Shown here: positions 1-8,877 of the stretch, piece after piece | How positions within the stretch are numbered: position 1 is the first letter of the stretch | Layout: every line of letters starts with the position of its first letter | NCBI RefSeq assembly: GCF_021864465.1 | Contig: NZ_JAKKUV010000003.1 | Location: forward strand, 62,001-126,000 | DNA: 64,000 nt | Source: Hyphobacterium sp. SN044 | GTDB lineage: Bacteria > Pseudomonadota > Alphaproteobacteria > Caulobacterales > Maricaulaceae | Direction of reading: 5' to 3' | Notes under the pieces: model-generated | Database searches by the model: none | Seen by the model: the letters and a program-made list of their open reading frames with translations, nothing else | What the model was told of the DNA's origin: nothing | Position numbers and translations under genes: made by a program

Positions 1-3000
1 AATGCGCCGGCCTTCCGCGGCCTTGGCTATGCGGTGTTCGAGGACTTCCCGCTCGACGAATATGGCGCGCGAATTCCCAATTTTAGTTTTGAGGTGTTTC
101 GTCCGGCCCCGGTGGCCTATCCCGGCCAGCCGCGCCTGGAGGAGATGATCCGCGGCGTCGACCTGATCCCGGCATCGGGCGAGTTCGCCTACGCCGCCGA
201 ACCGATCATGCGGCAGATCGGGCCGGGCAAGGAAGAGCCGGAGAATGTCCATAACGGGCGCGGCGTGACGGATTTCGTTGCGGCGATCGACGATCTCGAG
301 GCGCGGTTGCCGAATTGCCGGTCCGTCCTGATCGTGTCGGCCTGGTTTGGAACCGACCTTCGCTGCGGGGACTGCGAGATCCGTCCGGGCGTCGAGACCC
401 GCGACAAGGTCACACGGCCAAGCGCATGGCAGGTCGCTGGCGAGAGCCGGACCACGGCCTGGCTGGTCACGCAGGAAGACGAGCGGCCGGTCTATGGCGG
501 TACGCCGGACGATGCCTCGCTGATCGCCGCGATCCGGGAACTCAAGGCGCGCGGTTTCACCGTGTCGCTCTACCCCTTCATCCTGATGGATATTCCCTCC
601 GGGAACGGATTGCCGGACCCGTATGGCGGGGCCGAGCAGGCCGCCTTCCCCTGGCGTGGGCGCATCACCTGCCACCCTGCCGCCGCACAGGCGGGTTCAT
701 CCGACAAGAGCGGGGCGGCGGGCGCGCAGGTGGCCGACTTTTTCGGCGCGGCGTCCGCTTCGGACTTTCCGATTTCGGGGGACGCCGTCAGCTATGCCGG
801 ACCGGCGGAATGGCGGTTCAACCGCTTCATCCTGCACCATGCCGTGCTGGCCAAGATCGCCGGGGCAGACGGTTTCCTGATCGGCTCGGAAATGGTCGGG
901 CTGACGACGATCCGCGACAGCGCGGACCACTATCCGGCGGTGGATGCGCTGTGCGAACTCGTGGCAGAAGTCCGGACGATCGTCGGGCCCGGCCTGCGGC
1001 TGTCCTATGCCGCGGACTGGAGCGAATATTCCGGCCACCGCCCGGCCGACGGGTCCGGCGATGTCTTCTTGCACCTCGATCCGCTGTGGAGCCATCCGGC
1101 GATCGATGCGGTCGCGATCGACTGGTATGTGCCGCTGGCCGACTGGCGGGACGGCACCGATCACGCCGACGCGTCCCTGTCGCGAACCGGGCACGACCTG
1201 ACCTATCTGTCGGCCAATGCCGAAGGCGGGGAGGGGTATGACTGGTACTATGCCAGCGACGCGGACCGGCTGGCGCAGGTCCGCACGCCGATTTCCGATA
1301 CGGCACACGGGGAAGACTGGGTCTTCCGTTTCAAGGACATTCGTGGATGGTGGTCCAATGCGCACCACGACCGGCCGGGCGGTGTGCGCGCCGCGTCGCC
1401 GACGGGCTGGGTGCCGCAATCCAAGCCCGTCTGGCTGACCGAGACCGGCTGTCCGGCGGTCGACAAGGGGGCGAACCAGCCGAACGTGTTCGTCGATCCC
1501 AAGAGTGCGGAAAGCGCGCTGCCGCATTTCTCGGCCGGGACGCGCGACGATCTGATCCAGCGCCGCTATCTGGAGGCGATGATCCGGCATTGGGCGGCGG
1601 ACGAAACCGTGTCTCCCGTTTATGCCGGACCGATGATCGATCCGGCCGATATCCATGTCTGGACCTGGGACGCGCGGCCCTTCCCCGACTTCCCCGCCCG
1701 GAACGAGGTCTGGGGTGATGGGGCGAACTGGCGGCTGGGTCATTGGCTCACCGGGCGGATGGGACTGGCTCCGCTGGGCGATGTGGTCCTCGATCTGTGC
1801 GTGTCGGCCGAACTCGATCCGGACGTGTCGGAGCTTGATGGCCTCGTGTCCGGTTATCTCGTCGAACGACCCATGGCTGTCCGGGACGCGCTATCGCCAC
1901 TGGCCGTATTGTTCGGCTTCACGGCGACGGACACGGCGGGCGGTATCCGCTTCGGGCGGCCTGGGAGCACGACCCATGAGCGATCGAGTGATGCGCTGGT
2001 GCTGACCGAGCCCGGTGAAACGCTGCGCTGCGAACGGCAGGACTTCGCCGCGATGCCGGCCGATGTGCGCGTGCATTTCATCGCCGATGAAGACGACTAT
2101 GCGCGATCCGCCGCGCTGGCGAGACACCGGCTCGGCGCGGCCCGCGGCGTGGCCGATCTGCCGGTTCCGCTCCTCGCCGATTCCGGGCAGGCGGAAGGCT
2201 GGGCAAAACAAGCGCTGCGCCGGCTGGAGGCCGAAGGCGAGCGCTTCGCCTTCACGCTTCCGCCATCCTCCCTGGCCGTCGAGCCCGGAGACCGGATCCG
2301 GGTCACAACTGACACGAATACCATCGACCTGACGATCTCGGAATTGTCCGGTGAGACGGCGCGGCACGCGTCGGGATCGCATTCTCATGATGTCCCGCCG
2401 GCGCTTGCCGGAACAAATCCAGGCGCGCCGCGCGGGTCCGTGCGGCCTCCGTCGCAGGCTGATCTGTTCATCCTCGATCTGCCGCTGTCCGGAAGTGACT
2501 CCGAACGCAGCGGGCCCCTCGCAGCCGTCGCGGCCGAGCCCTGGTACGGGATCGCCGCGGTGCATGCCGGCGAGGGTCTGGATCGTCGGGCGCTGGTCGA
2601 GCGTCCCTGCCTTTCCGGCCAGTTGCTCGCGCCGCTCGCTCCGGCGCCGTCGGGGCGGATCGTCGAACAAGCCCCCACCCTTGTGCTCGATCGCGGCGGG
2701 CTGGAAAGCGTGACCGAAGCCGCCTTGCTCGCCGGGGCAAATCGTCTGGCGATCGAGACCGGTGAAGCGTGGGAAATCGTGCAGTTCCGCGATGCCATCC
2801 TGATCGGTGATGGAATCTGGCAGATCGCCGGTTTACTGCGCGGTCAAAACGGCAGCGAGACGAACGCGGACATTCCGGCAGGCAGCCGGTTCGTCCTGCT
2901 CGACACCGCGCCAGTGACATTTCCGGTCGAGGACCAGGAGTGGAATGTGCCAATCGAGGTGCGGGCTGGTCCGGCGCGGCGTGTGCCGGAGGATACCTCC

Positions 3001-3366
3001 TACGCGCACGAAACTGTCACGATCGAGCGAGCGGATCTGCGTCCACTTTCTCCCGTCCATCTGAAGGCCAGTAGGGAAGACGGCATGCTGAAGGTGTGCT
3101 GGGTCCGCCGTACGCGCATTGGCGGCGACAGCTGGGGTGTCGGTGATGCGCCGCTCGGCGAAGTGTTCGAACGCTATCAGATCACGGTCGGAGCGCCCGG
3201 CGGGAGTGCCGAGACTTTCGAGAGCGACCTGCCAGAATGGTCGTTGGATGGCGGTGACGAAGCCGCGCTTTTTGGCGGCTTGCTCGACGAGGTCGAGATC
3301 GCCGTGCGTCAGGTCTCCGAACGCTACGGGCCCGGCCGCGCCGCGACCGGCGTATTCATCCTCTGA
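1..3366 (+). CDS. Gene transfer agent TIM-barrel tail/host-specificity protein (5'-partial)
   Basis: The reading frame is open from base 1, so the true start lies upstream; the in-frame GTG at 34 is not the start. The protein matches the large C-terminal gene of RcGTA-like clusters (ORFg15 type; glycoside-hydrolase-like TIM barrel followed by a phage-tail domain). The first third carries the TIM-barrel features (AIDWY near 1110-1125, WLTETGCP near 1433-1456); the C-terminal half is the tail-tip part. In Rhodobacter this protein sits at the distal tail and contacts the recipient cell. It is the last gene of the usual GTA block, so the capsid and tail genes should lie left of the window. A bona fide prophage tail protein is the alternative; the TIM barrel favours GTA. 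Confidence 0.88.
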   Translation, partial: NAPAFRGLGYAVFEDFPLDEYGARIPNFSFEVFRPAPVAYPGQPRLEEMIRGVDLIPASGEFAYAAEPIMRQIGPGKEEPENVHNGRGVTDFVAAIDDLEARLPNCRSVLIVSAWFGTDLRCGDCEIRPGVETRDKVTRPSAWQVAGESRTTAWLVTQEDERPVYGGTPDDASLIAAIRELKARGFTVSLYPFILMDIPSGNGLPDPYGGAEQAAFPWRGRITCHPAAAQAGSSDKSGAAGAQVADFFGAASASDFPISGDAVSYAGPAEWRFNRFILHHAVLAKIAGADGFLIGSEMVGLTTIRDSADHYPAVDALCELVAEVRTIVGPGLRLSYAADWSEYSGHRPADGSGDVFLHLDPLWSHPAIDAVAIDWYVPLADWRDGTDHADASLSRTGHDLTYLSANAEGGEGYDWYYASDADRLAQVRTPISDTAHGEDWVFRFKDIRGWWSNAHHDRPGGVRAASPTGWVPQSKPVWLTETGCPAVDKGANQPNVFVDPKSAESALPHFSAGTRDDLIQRRYLEAMIRHWAADETVSPVYAGPMIDPADIHVWTWDARPFPDFPARNEVWGDGANWRLGHWLTGRMGLAPLGDVVLDLCVSAELDPDVSELDGLVSGYLVERPMAVRDALSPLAVLFGFTATDTAGGIRFGRPGSTTHERSSDALVLTEPGETLRCERQDFAAMPADVRVHFIADEDDYARSAALARHRLGAARGVADLPVPLLADSGQAEGWAKQALRRLEAEGERFAFTLPPSSLAVEPGDRIRVTTDTNTIDLTISELSGETARHASGSHSHDVPPALAGTNPGAPRGSVRPPSQADLFILDLPLSGSDSERSGPLAAVAAEPWYGIAAVHAGEGLDRRALVERPCLSGQLLAPLAPAPSGRIVEQAPTLVLDRGGLESVTEAALLAGANRLAIETGEAWEIVQFRDAILIGDGIWQIAGLLRGQNGSETNADIPAGSRFVLLDTAPVTFPVEDQEWNVPIEVRAGPARRVPEDTSYAHETVTIERADLRPLSPVHLKASREDGMLKVCWVRRTRIGGDSWGVGDAPLGEVFERYQITVGAPGGSAETFESDLPEWSLDGGDEAALFGGLLDEVEIAVRQVSERYGPGRAATGVFIL

Positions 3367-3433
3367 CGCGGGTTGGCGTTTTCGGAGAAACCCGCCTACA
3401 TCTCGGCGGCATGTTTCGTGAACGCACCGCCGC

Positions 3434-4318
3434 ATGACCGATCCCTATTCCATCCTGGGTGTCCCGAAATCCGCCGATGCGGACGAGATCCGGCGTGCCT
3501 ACCGCAAGCTGGCCAAGGAACTGCACCCGGATGCCAATCCCGGCGACAAGGCCGCCGAGGACCGGTTCAAGAAGGTCAGCGCGGCATTCAAACTCCTGTC
3601 CAACGCCGAGACGCGTGCGCGGTACGACCGCGGCGAGATCGACGGCGATGGCAATGAACGCGCAGCCTTTCACCCGGGCTATGCCGGGGCCGGCGCGGCG
3701 CGCGGCCAGACCCGCGCGGGCGGGTTCGAGGATATCAGCGACATCTTCTCCGACCTGTTCACCGATTTCAGGCCGCGCTCGCGCGCCCGGAAGGGGGCCG
3801 ATCTGCGCTTCCGGCTCGATCTCGACTTTCTTGACGCAGCAAAGGGCGCGACCAAGCGCGTGACCCTGCCGGCGGGCCGGACTCTGGATGTGCGGACCCC
3901 GCCAGGCGTGACCGATGGCCAGACGCTGCGTCTCGCCGGACAGGGCGAACCGGGTGCGGCGGGCGGCCCGCCGGGCGACGCGCTGGTCGAACTGCATGTC
4001 CGTCCGCACAGGTATTTCTCGCGCGATGGCGACGATGTGCGCCTTGACCTGCCCGTCTCCTTTGCCGAGGCGGTGAAGGGGGCGAAGGTCCGCGCTCCGA
4101 CGATCGACGGCGCTGTCGAAGTGCAGGTTCCGGCCGGGTCGAGCTCGGGCACGCTGCTTCGGCTGCGCGGCAAGGGCTTCCCGACCAAGGGCGGCAAGCG
4201 CGGCGACCAGATCATTCGCGTGCTGATCGACCTGCCGGCCGACGATGCGGCCCTGAAATCCTTCGCGGCGGACTGGCAACCGCCGAAGGGGTATGATCCG
4301 CGCATGAAGCTGCGCTAG
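3434..4318 (+). CDS. DnaJ-class co-chaperone (J domain plus C-terminal substrate domains, CbpA-like)
   Basis: A 294-residue protein with an N-terminal J domain (residues about 3-65) carrying the HPD motif at 31-33 that stimulates DnaK ATPase. A Gly/Ala/Arg-rich linker follows (about 75-105), then two DnaJ C-terminal beta-sandwich domains (about 115-285). There is no CxxCxGxG zinc finger, so this is a type II J protein like CbpA rather than DnaJ itself. Cytoplasmic protein folding with DnaK/GrpE is the family role. It starts 67 bases after the GTA gene; the ATG at 3434 is the only start that keeps the J domain intact. Alternative names in databases would be DnaJ domain protein. Confidence 0.88.
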   Translation: MTDPYSILGVPKSADADEIRRAYRKLAKELHPDANPGDKAAEDRFKKVSAAFKLLSNAETRARYDRGEIDGDGNERAAFHPGYAGAGAARGQTRAGGFEDISDIFSDLFTDFRPRSRARKGADLRFRLDLDFLDAAKGATKRVTLPAGRTLDVRTPPGVTDGQTLRLAGQGEPGAAGGPPGDALVELHVRPHRYFSRDGDDVRLDLPVSFAEAVKGAKVRAPTIDGAVEVQVPAGSSSGTLLRLRGKGFPTKGGKRGDQIIRVLIDLPADDAALKSFAADWQPPKGYDPRMKLR

Positions 4319-4357
4319 ACTCTCCGTTCAGAAGCGGTTCAGCGAGCTTTCGCCAGT

Positions 4358-4699
4358 ATGCCCGGCATGATGAAGACCCTGATCACCTCCGCGGCCCTTA
4401 TTGCCGGTCTTTCGCTGGGCGCAGCAGCCGATGCGATGCAGTACGCGCAATCGCGGGACGACATGCGCAACCGTTACACGGCCGATGAAGCGCGCAACGA
4501 GGTTCAGTCTGGCCGCGTCCTGCCCGCATTGCAGGTCATCCGCACCGTGCGGCAGCGCTATACCCATGCCGACGTGATCGACGCCGAGCTCGAACAGGGT
4601 GCGCGCCCCCGTTACATCATCAAGATTCTCACTGAAGATGGCCGCCGGGTTGATGTCGTCGTCGACGCCCAGACCGGCAACATCCTCTACGAACGCTAG
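4358..4699 (+). CDS. PepSY-domain exported protein
   Basis: A 113-residue protein with a hydrophobic N-terminal signal segment (about residues 5-25, rich in Ala/Leu) ending near Ala-Asp-Ala, followed by one PepSY-like domain at the C terminus (VVVDAQTGNILYE pattern). PepSY domains act in the periplasm as inhibitors or ligands. It lies 10 bases before a response regulator and its kinase, so it may serve as a sensor partner or target of that system, as in other PepSY-regulator-kinase loci. ATG codons at 4358 and 4367 are both possible starts; the second gives a tidier signal peptide. Confidence 0.75.
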   Translation: MPGMMKTLITSAALIAGLSLGAAADAMQYAQSRDDMRNRYTADEARNEVQSGRVLPALQVIRTVRQRYTHADVIDAELEQGARPRYIIKILTEDGRRVDVVVDAQTGNILYER

Positions 4700-4709
4700 G
4701 AGAGGGACG

Positions 4710-5384
4710 ATGCGCGTCCTCGTGATTGAAGACGATCCGGATCTGAACCGGCAATTGTCCCGTGCCCTCGGCGATGCCGGCTACGCGGTGGATTCCGCAA
4801 CCGATGGCGAGGAAGGCCACTTCCTCGGTGAAACCGAACCCTATGACGTGATCGTTCTCGATCTCGGCCTGCCGAAGCTCGATGGCGTGACCGTCCTGGA
4901 ACGCTGGCGCCGCGACAACAATGCGACGCCGGTCCTGATCCTGACGGCGCGTGATCGCTGGAGCGAGAAGGTCGCGGGCTTTGACGCGGGTGCGGACGAT
5001 TACCTGACCAAGCCCTTCCACACCGAGGAATTGCTGGCCCGCCTGCGGGCGCTGACCCGCCGTGCGGCCGGACATGCCACCTCCACGATCGATTGCGGCA
5101 ATCTGTCGGTCGATACGCGCGGTGCCCGCGTCTTCATCGATGGCGCGCCGGTGAAGCTGACCTCTCATGAATTCCGCATGCTCAGCTATCTGGCCCATCA
5201 CCAGGACCGCGTGATTTCGCGGTCCGAACTGGTCGAGCACATCTACGATCAGGATTTCGACCGCGATTCCAACACGATCGAGGTGTTTGTCGGCCGGCTG
5301 CGCAAGAAGATCGGGTCCGACCGGATCGAAACGGTCCGGGGGCTGGGCTACCGGCTGACCGATCCTGACGCCCGGTCCGCGTGA
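4710..5384 (+). CDS. Two-component response regulator, OmpR/PhoP family
   Basis: A 224-residue protein with an N-terminal receiver domain (acidic pocket EDD at 7-9, phosphoacceptor Asp51 in VIVLDLGLP, conserved KPF near residue 101) and a C-terminal winged-helix DNA-binding domain (about 125-220, ending VRGLGYRL). The start is placed at the ATG at 4710, after AGGAGAGGGACG, because the receiver begins immediately there. Its stop overlaps the GTG start of the downstream kinase by four bases (GTGA), so the two are translationally coupled. Together with the PepSY gene it resembles PhoP-like envelope-responsive systems; the target genes are unknown. Confidence 0.9.
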   Translation: MRVLVIEDDPDLNRQLSRALGDAGYAVDSATDGEEGHFLGETEPYDVIVLDLGLPKLDGVTVLERWRRDNNATPVLILTARDRWSEKVAGFDAGADDYLTKPFHTEELLARLRALTRRAAGHATSTIDCGNLSVDTRGARVFIDGAPVKLTSHEFRMLSYLAHHQDRVISRSELVEHIYDQDFDRDSNTIEVFVGRLRKKIGSDRIETVRGLGYRLTDPDARSA

Positions 5385-6763
5385 CACCCAGACGCCATTC
5401 GCTTGTTCTCAGGCTGATCGCCACCGGGGCGATCTGGGCCGCGGCGCTTCTCGTCGCCGGCGGCATTGCCCTGACCAGTCTCTACGAGCGCTCCGTACTC
5501 GGGGCGCTCGAAAGCCGGTTGCAGTCGACGGTGAACGCTCTTGTGGCGGCATCGGAAACGAGTGACGCTGGAGAGGTCACGCTGGCGCGTGAGCCGACCG
5601 ATCCCGAATACAGTCTCGTCTTTTCGGGCCGCTACTGGCAGATCGCCGACTGGCGGACCGAGGATCGTTTGCGGGTCATCGCGCGCTCGCGGTCCCTGTG
5701 GGATGAACGTCTGCGCCCGCCTGATCGTTTGATGGAAGCGGCGGCCGCACAGCCTGGCACGCCCATCACGATGAAAATCGTCGGCCCGGACGACGAACCG
5801 CTCCGGGTGATCGCGCAGGCAGTGATCCTTTCCGGGCGTCCCGACATGGTCGTGGTGCTGGCGGCCGAGGATCAACGCCCGGCTGACCGTGAAGTGCGCC
5901 GTTTCGGCCTGATTTCACTCGGTCTCATCGCCTTCTTCGCCATCGCGCTTGTGGCGGGCCTTGTGCTGCAGGTCCGGTTCGGTCTCGCGCCGCTATTCCG
6001 CATGCGCCAGGCCGTGGCGGCCGTCCGCGAAGGACAGGCCGAGCGCGTCGAGGGACAGTTCCCGAGCGAGCTTCAACCGCTCGGCGATGAGCTCAACTCC
6101 CTGATCGTGCATTCCCGCGAAGTGGTCGAGCGCGCGCGCACGCATGTCGGCAATCTCGCGCACGCGCTGAAAACGCCGATCGCCGTCCTGCTCAATGAGA
6201 GCCGGAGCGAGAAGGGCGGTTTCGCCGAGCTGGTCGAACGCCAGGCCGACACGATGTCGCGCCAGGTCGACCACCATCTGCGACGCGCCCGTGCGGCGGC
6301 CCACGCGAAGGCTGTGGGAGCGAAAACCGATGTCTGCACCACGCTGGACGACCTGACCCGGACGCTGCAGCGCATCTATGGCCGGCAAGGAATCACGATC
6401 GGTTTCGAATGTGAAGGCGACATCTATTTCCGGGGCGAGCGTCAGGACCTCGAGGAAATGGCGGGCAATCTGCTCGACAATGCCTGCAAATGGTCGGGCG
6501 GCGAGGTGAAGGCGACGGCCCGCCTCGCGGACGAAGGCAAGCTTGAAGTGATCGTCGAAGACGACGGCCCCGGCATGGACGCAGAGCGCCGGGAGCAGGC
6601 CCTGCAGCGCGGTGTCCGCCTCGATGAAAGCACGCCGGGCAGCGGGCTCGGCCTGTCGATTGTCGGCGATCTGGCCGCGGTCTACGGCGGCCAGCTGACA
6701 CTCGGAGAGTCCGAACTTGGCGGCCTTCTCGCACGGCTCGAATTGCCCTCAAGGAAGCGCTAA
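5381..6763 (+). CDS. Sensor histidine kinase, PhoQ-like
   Basis: A 460-residue inner-membrane kinase. A first membrane helix lies at about residues 10-32, a periplasmic sensor region at about 33-165, a second helix at about 172-195, then a HAMP-like linker. The dimerisation helix has the PhoQ-type H-box HALKTP with phospho-acceptor His261. The ATPase domain shows NLLDNACKW (N box), DDGPGMD (G1) and GSGLGLSI (G2). The GTG start overlaps the regulator stop. The PhoQ-type H-box (H-x-L-K-T-P rather than HELRTP) supports pairing with a PhoP-like regulator. The signal is not predictable from sequence; divalent cations or envelope stress would fit the family. Confidence 0.88.
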   Translation: MTPRRHSLVLRLIATGAIWAAALLVAGGIALTSLYERSVLGALESRLQSTVNALVAASETSDAGEVTLAREPTDPEYSLVFSGRYWQIADWRTEDRLRVIARSRSLWDERLRPPDRLMEAAAAQPGTPITMKIVGPDDEPLRVIAQAVILSGRPDMVVVLAAEDQRPADREVRRFGLISLGLIAFFAIALVAGLVLQVRFGLAPLFRMRQAVAAVREGQAERVEGQFPSELQPLGDELNSLIVHSREVVERARTHVGNLAHALKTPIAVLLNESRSEKGGFAELVERQADTMSRQVDHHLRRARAAAHAKAVGAKTDVCTTLDDLTRTLQRIYGRQGITIGFECEGDIYFRGERQDLEEMAGNLLDNACKWSGGEVKATARLADEGKLEVIVEDDGPGMDAERREQALQRGVRLDESTPGSGLGLSIVGDLAAVYGGQLTLGESELGGLLARLELPSRKR

Positions 6764-6775
6764 AGCGGCGTTAAC
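6760..6775 (+). promoter_or_regulatory. Near-consensus CtrA-type box (CTAA-N7-TTAAC)
   Basis: CTAA-AGCGGCG-TTAAC lies 50 bases before the start of the unknown gene at 6825, overlapping the kinase stop codon. The Caulobacter CtrA box is TTAA-N7-TTAA(C); this differs at one base. Function is inferred only. Confidence 0.35.
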
Positions 6776-6824
6776 CGTGCCGCGTGCAAAATCTTCCCGT
6801 CATGACTTCAACCGGCGCATCGCG

Positions 6825-8180
6825 ATGACAGGTCTCAGCGCGAAGAATATCGAGAAACTTGGCGCGTTCTGGAGCTCGCTCGCTCCGGAGATGCGCAAGC
6901 GTGTTCTCGCGTCGGCGAACGCCGCGGCCGGCCGCGATCCTGCGCAGGCGGGCGTCGCGCAATTGCTCGAGAAACTCGATGCGCTTGCCGCTCCGGATGA
7001 AGGCGCGCTTCAGCGCAAGCGGCTGTTCGCTCCGCTCGACCCCCTGACGGGCAATCCCGAGACCGATCCACCGTCTCGCGCCTATTTTTCTCCCGGGTTT
7101 CTGTCTGGCCTGTGGGCGTGGTTCGAAGACGCCGACCAGTCGGGGTTTTCCGGCGCGTTTCCGGCGAGCGGCGCTACGACCGAGAACTGGCAAGCCATCC
7201 GCGTTCGCGCCGGAGAGGCGTTGAAGGCGTTTCTGGAAAGCGCCAGGGATGACCGGAAGCTCGAGAGCCGGATTGCCACCCTGTGGGGCGCGGGCGGGCG
7301 CGAAACCGCGGATCTGGCGGCAACCCTGCTGATCCACGATACGGTTCTGAAGGACGCGCTGAGAGGCATTCCCGAAGAGATCACCGATTTCGATCCTGAT
7401 CTCTGTACGCATGTGCGGGACGTTTATGACGACGTGTCGGAGCGCGCACCCGATGCCGGCGTCTGGATGCTGCTCTTGCTGATGACGCGGCTGACCAAGA
7501 CGGCGCAGATTTTCCGTGCGGTCGAGAAGATCGGGCGCCGCAGCGACGACCAGCTGATCTCGAAAACAGACCTTGCCGCAGTTGGCGATGCCGTGCTGAA
7601 GGATGCGGAATTCTACGCGACGCGATTCCGCCGTGCACCCACGTCCATCGAGGAAGCCGACGAGGCCATCGCCGGGCTGGCCTGCTTCGTGACGGTGACG
7701 GTGGGCATGACCCGCGAGTTTGGCATCCGGAAGGATGGTCAGTGGGGCAAGACGCTTTTCGCACTGCGGGCGCAGGCGTCGGCCGATCTCGAAAAGCTGC
7801 TGACCGGCACGCAGAAGGCGCTCGATGCAGCCTTGCCGGAGCCGAAGAAGGGCAAGGGCGGGGTGTATGTCCCCGTGCCGTGTCCTGACGAGGCGGTGAT
7901 CGTCCGGGCCGAGGCGCAACTGCGCTTTCTTGGCGGGGCCGGCGAATGGGCGTCGCAGGCGGCGACCGGCAGCGTACAGAAGAAGGCCGAAGATGCGGCG
8001 ATCGCCGCGCTCGAGGAATGCTGCGGTCATCTGATCAACGTGCTGCAGCATTCCGACGGAGAAACGCAGCAACTTGCCTCAGCCGGCCTCGATGTCATCG
8101 CGCGTCTGCAAGAGGCTCTGGGGCAGGTGGAAAGCGCCAGCCTGACCCGGCGGCGCAACGCTGCAGCCATGGCGGCGTGA
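6825..8180 (+). CDS. Protein of unknown function, 451 residues
   Basis: I do not recognise this family. The protein is soluble-looking, rich in Ala/Glu/Leu and probably mostly helical; no signal peptide or membrane segment and no enzymatic signature is evident. A long reading frame with normal codon use and a clean end supports that it is real. The ATG at 6825 was chosen because upstream in-frame codons run back into the kinase gene; the protein then begins MTGLSAKNIEKLG. A Cys pair (EECCGH) lies near the C terminus. It follows the kinase by 61 bases and precedes a DUF938 methyltransferase, but no shared role is evident. A CtrA-like box sits just upstream. Confidence 0.75.
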   Translation: MTGLSAKNIEKLGAFWSSLAPEMRKRVLASANAAAGRDPAQAGVAQLLEKLDALAAPDEGALQRKRLFAPLDPLTGNPETDPPSRAYFSPGFLSGLWAWFEDADQSGFSGAFPASGATTENWQAIRVRAGEALKAFLESARDDRKLESRIATLWGAGGRETADLAATLLIHDTVLKDALRGIPEEITDFDPDLCTHVRDVYDDVSERAPDAGVWMLLLLMTRLTKTAQIFRAVEKIGRRSDDQLISKTDLAAVGDAVLKDAEFYATRFRRAPTSIEEADEAIAGLACFVTVTVGMTREFGIRKDGQWGKTLFALRAQASADLEKLLTGTQKALDAALPEPKKGKGGVYVPVPCPDEAVIVRAEAQLRFLGGAGEWASQAATGSVQKKAEDAAIAALEECCGHLINVLQHSDGETQQLASAGLDVIARLQEALGQVESASLTRRRNAAAMAA

Positions 8181-8226
8181 CGATCTGACGCTTGCGCGCA
8201 CGCGGGGCAGGACGTAATTCGCCCCC

Positions 8227-8877
8227 ATGTCACCGGAAAACACATCCCCCGTTATCGCTCTGGAAGATCGCACGCGCGATGCCGCGAAGCTCTATTCGCC
8301 GAGCGCTGCGCGCAATCGCGAGCCGGTTCGCGCGGTTCTGGCCGAACGCCTGCCCAAGCAGGCGCGCGTGCTGGAGATCGGCTCCGGCACGGGCGAGCAT
8401 GGTGAAGCCTGCTGTGCCGCGCGGCCCGACATTTCCTGGCAGTTGACCGAGATCGACCCGGACTCGCTTGCCAGCTGCGCAGCACGCGCCGAGGAGAGTG
8501 AGGGGCTTCTCGCCCCGCTCTCGCTCGACGCCGGTGCGCCAGACTGGACCAGCGGTCTCGCGCCCGTGGATGTGCTGGCCTGTCTCAACGTCATCCACAT
8601 CGCACCGTGGTCCGTGGCCGAAGGCCTCGCGGCCGGGGCCGCCAAGCTTATCGCGCGGCAAGGCTTCGTCTTTCTCTACGGACCCTTCCTGGAAGGGGAG
8701 AAGACGGCCCCGTCCAATCGCGAATTCGATGCCAGTCTGAAGAGCCGGAATGCCGAGTGGGGCGTGCGCCCGATCGACGCCGTGACCGCACTGTTCGCCG
8801 GTCATGGGCTTTCGCTCGCCGAGCGGATCGAGATGCCGGCCAACAATCTGTCACTGATCTTCCGGAGGGCGTCATGA
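8227..8877 (+). CDS. DUF938-family SAM-dependent methyltransferase
   Basis: A 216-residue Rossmann methyltransferase. The SAM-binding motif I reads VLEIGSGTGEHG (about residues 47-58) and the acidic motif II residue lies in the following TEIDPD stretch. The family hallmark near the N terminus, YSPSAARNREP, is characteristic of DUF938 proteins. The substrate is unknown. It ends in an ATGA overlap with ccmI, so it may be co-transcribed with the cytochrome c maturation genes, although no functional tie is known. RBS is weak and the ATG at 8227 is the only sensible start. Confidence 0.85.
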   Translation: MSPENTSPVIALEDRTRDAAKLYSPSAARNREPVRAVLAERLPKQARVLEIGSGTGEHGEACCAARPDISWQLTEIDPDSLASCAARAEESEGLLAPLSLDAGAPDWTSGLAPVDVLACLNVIHIAPWSVAEGLAAGAAKLIARQGFVFLYGPFLEGEKTAPSNREFDASLKSRNAEWGVRPIDAVTALFAGHGLSLAERIEMPANNLSLIFRRAS

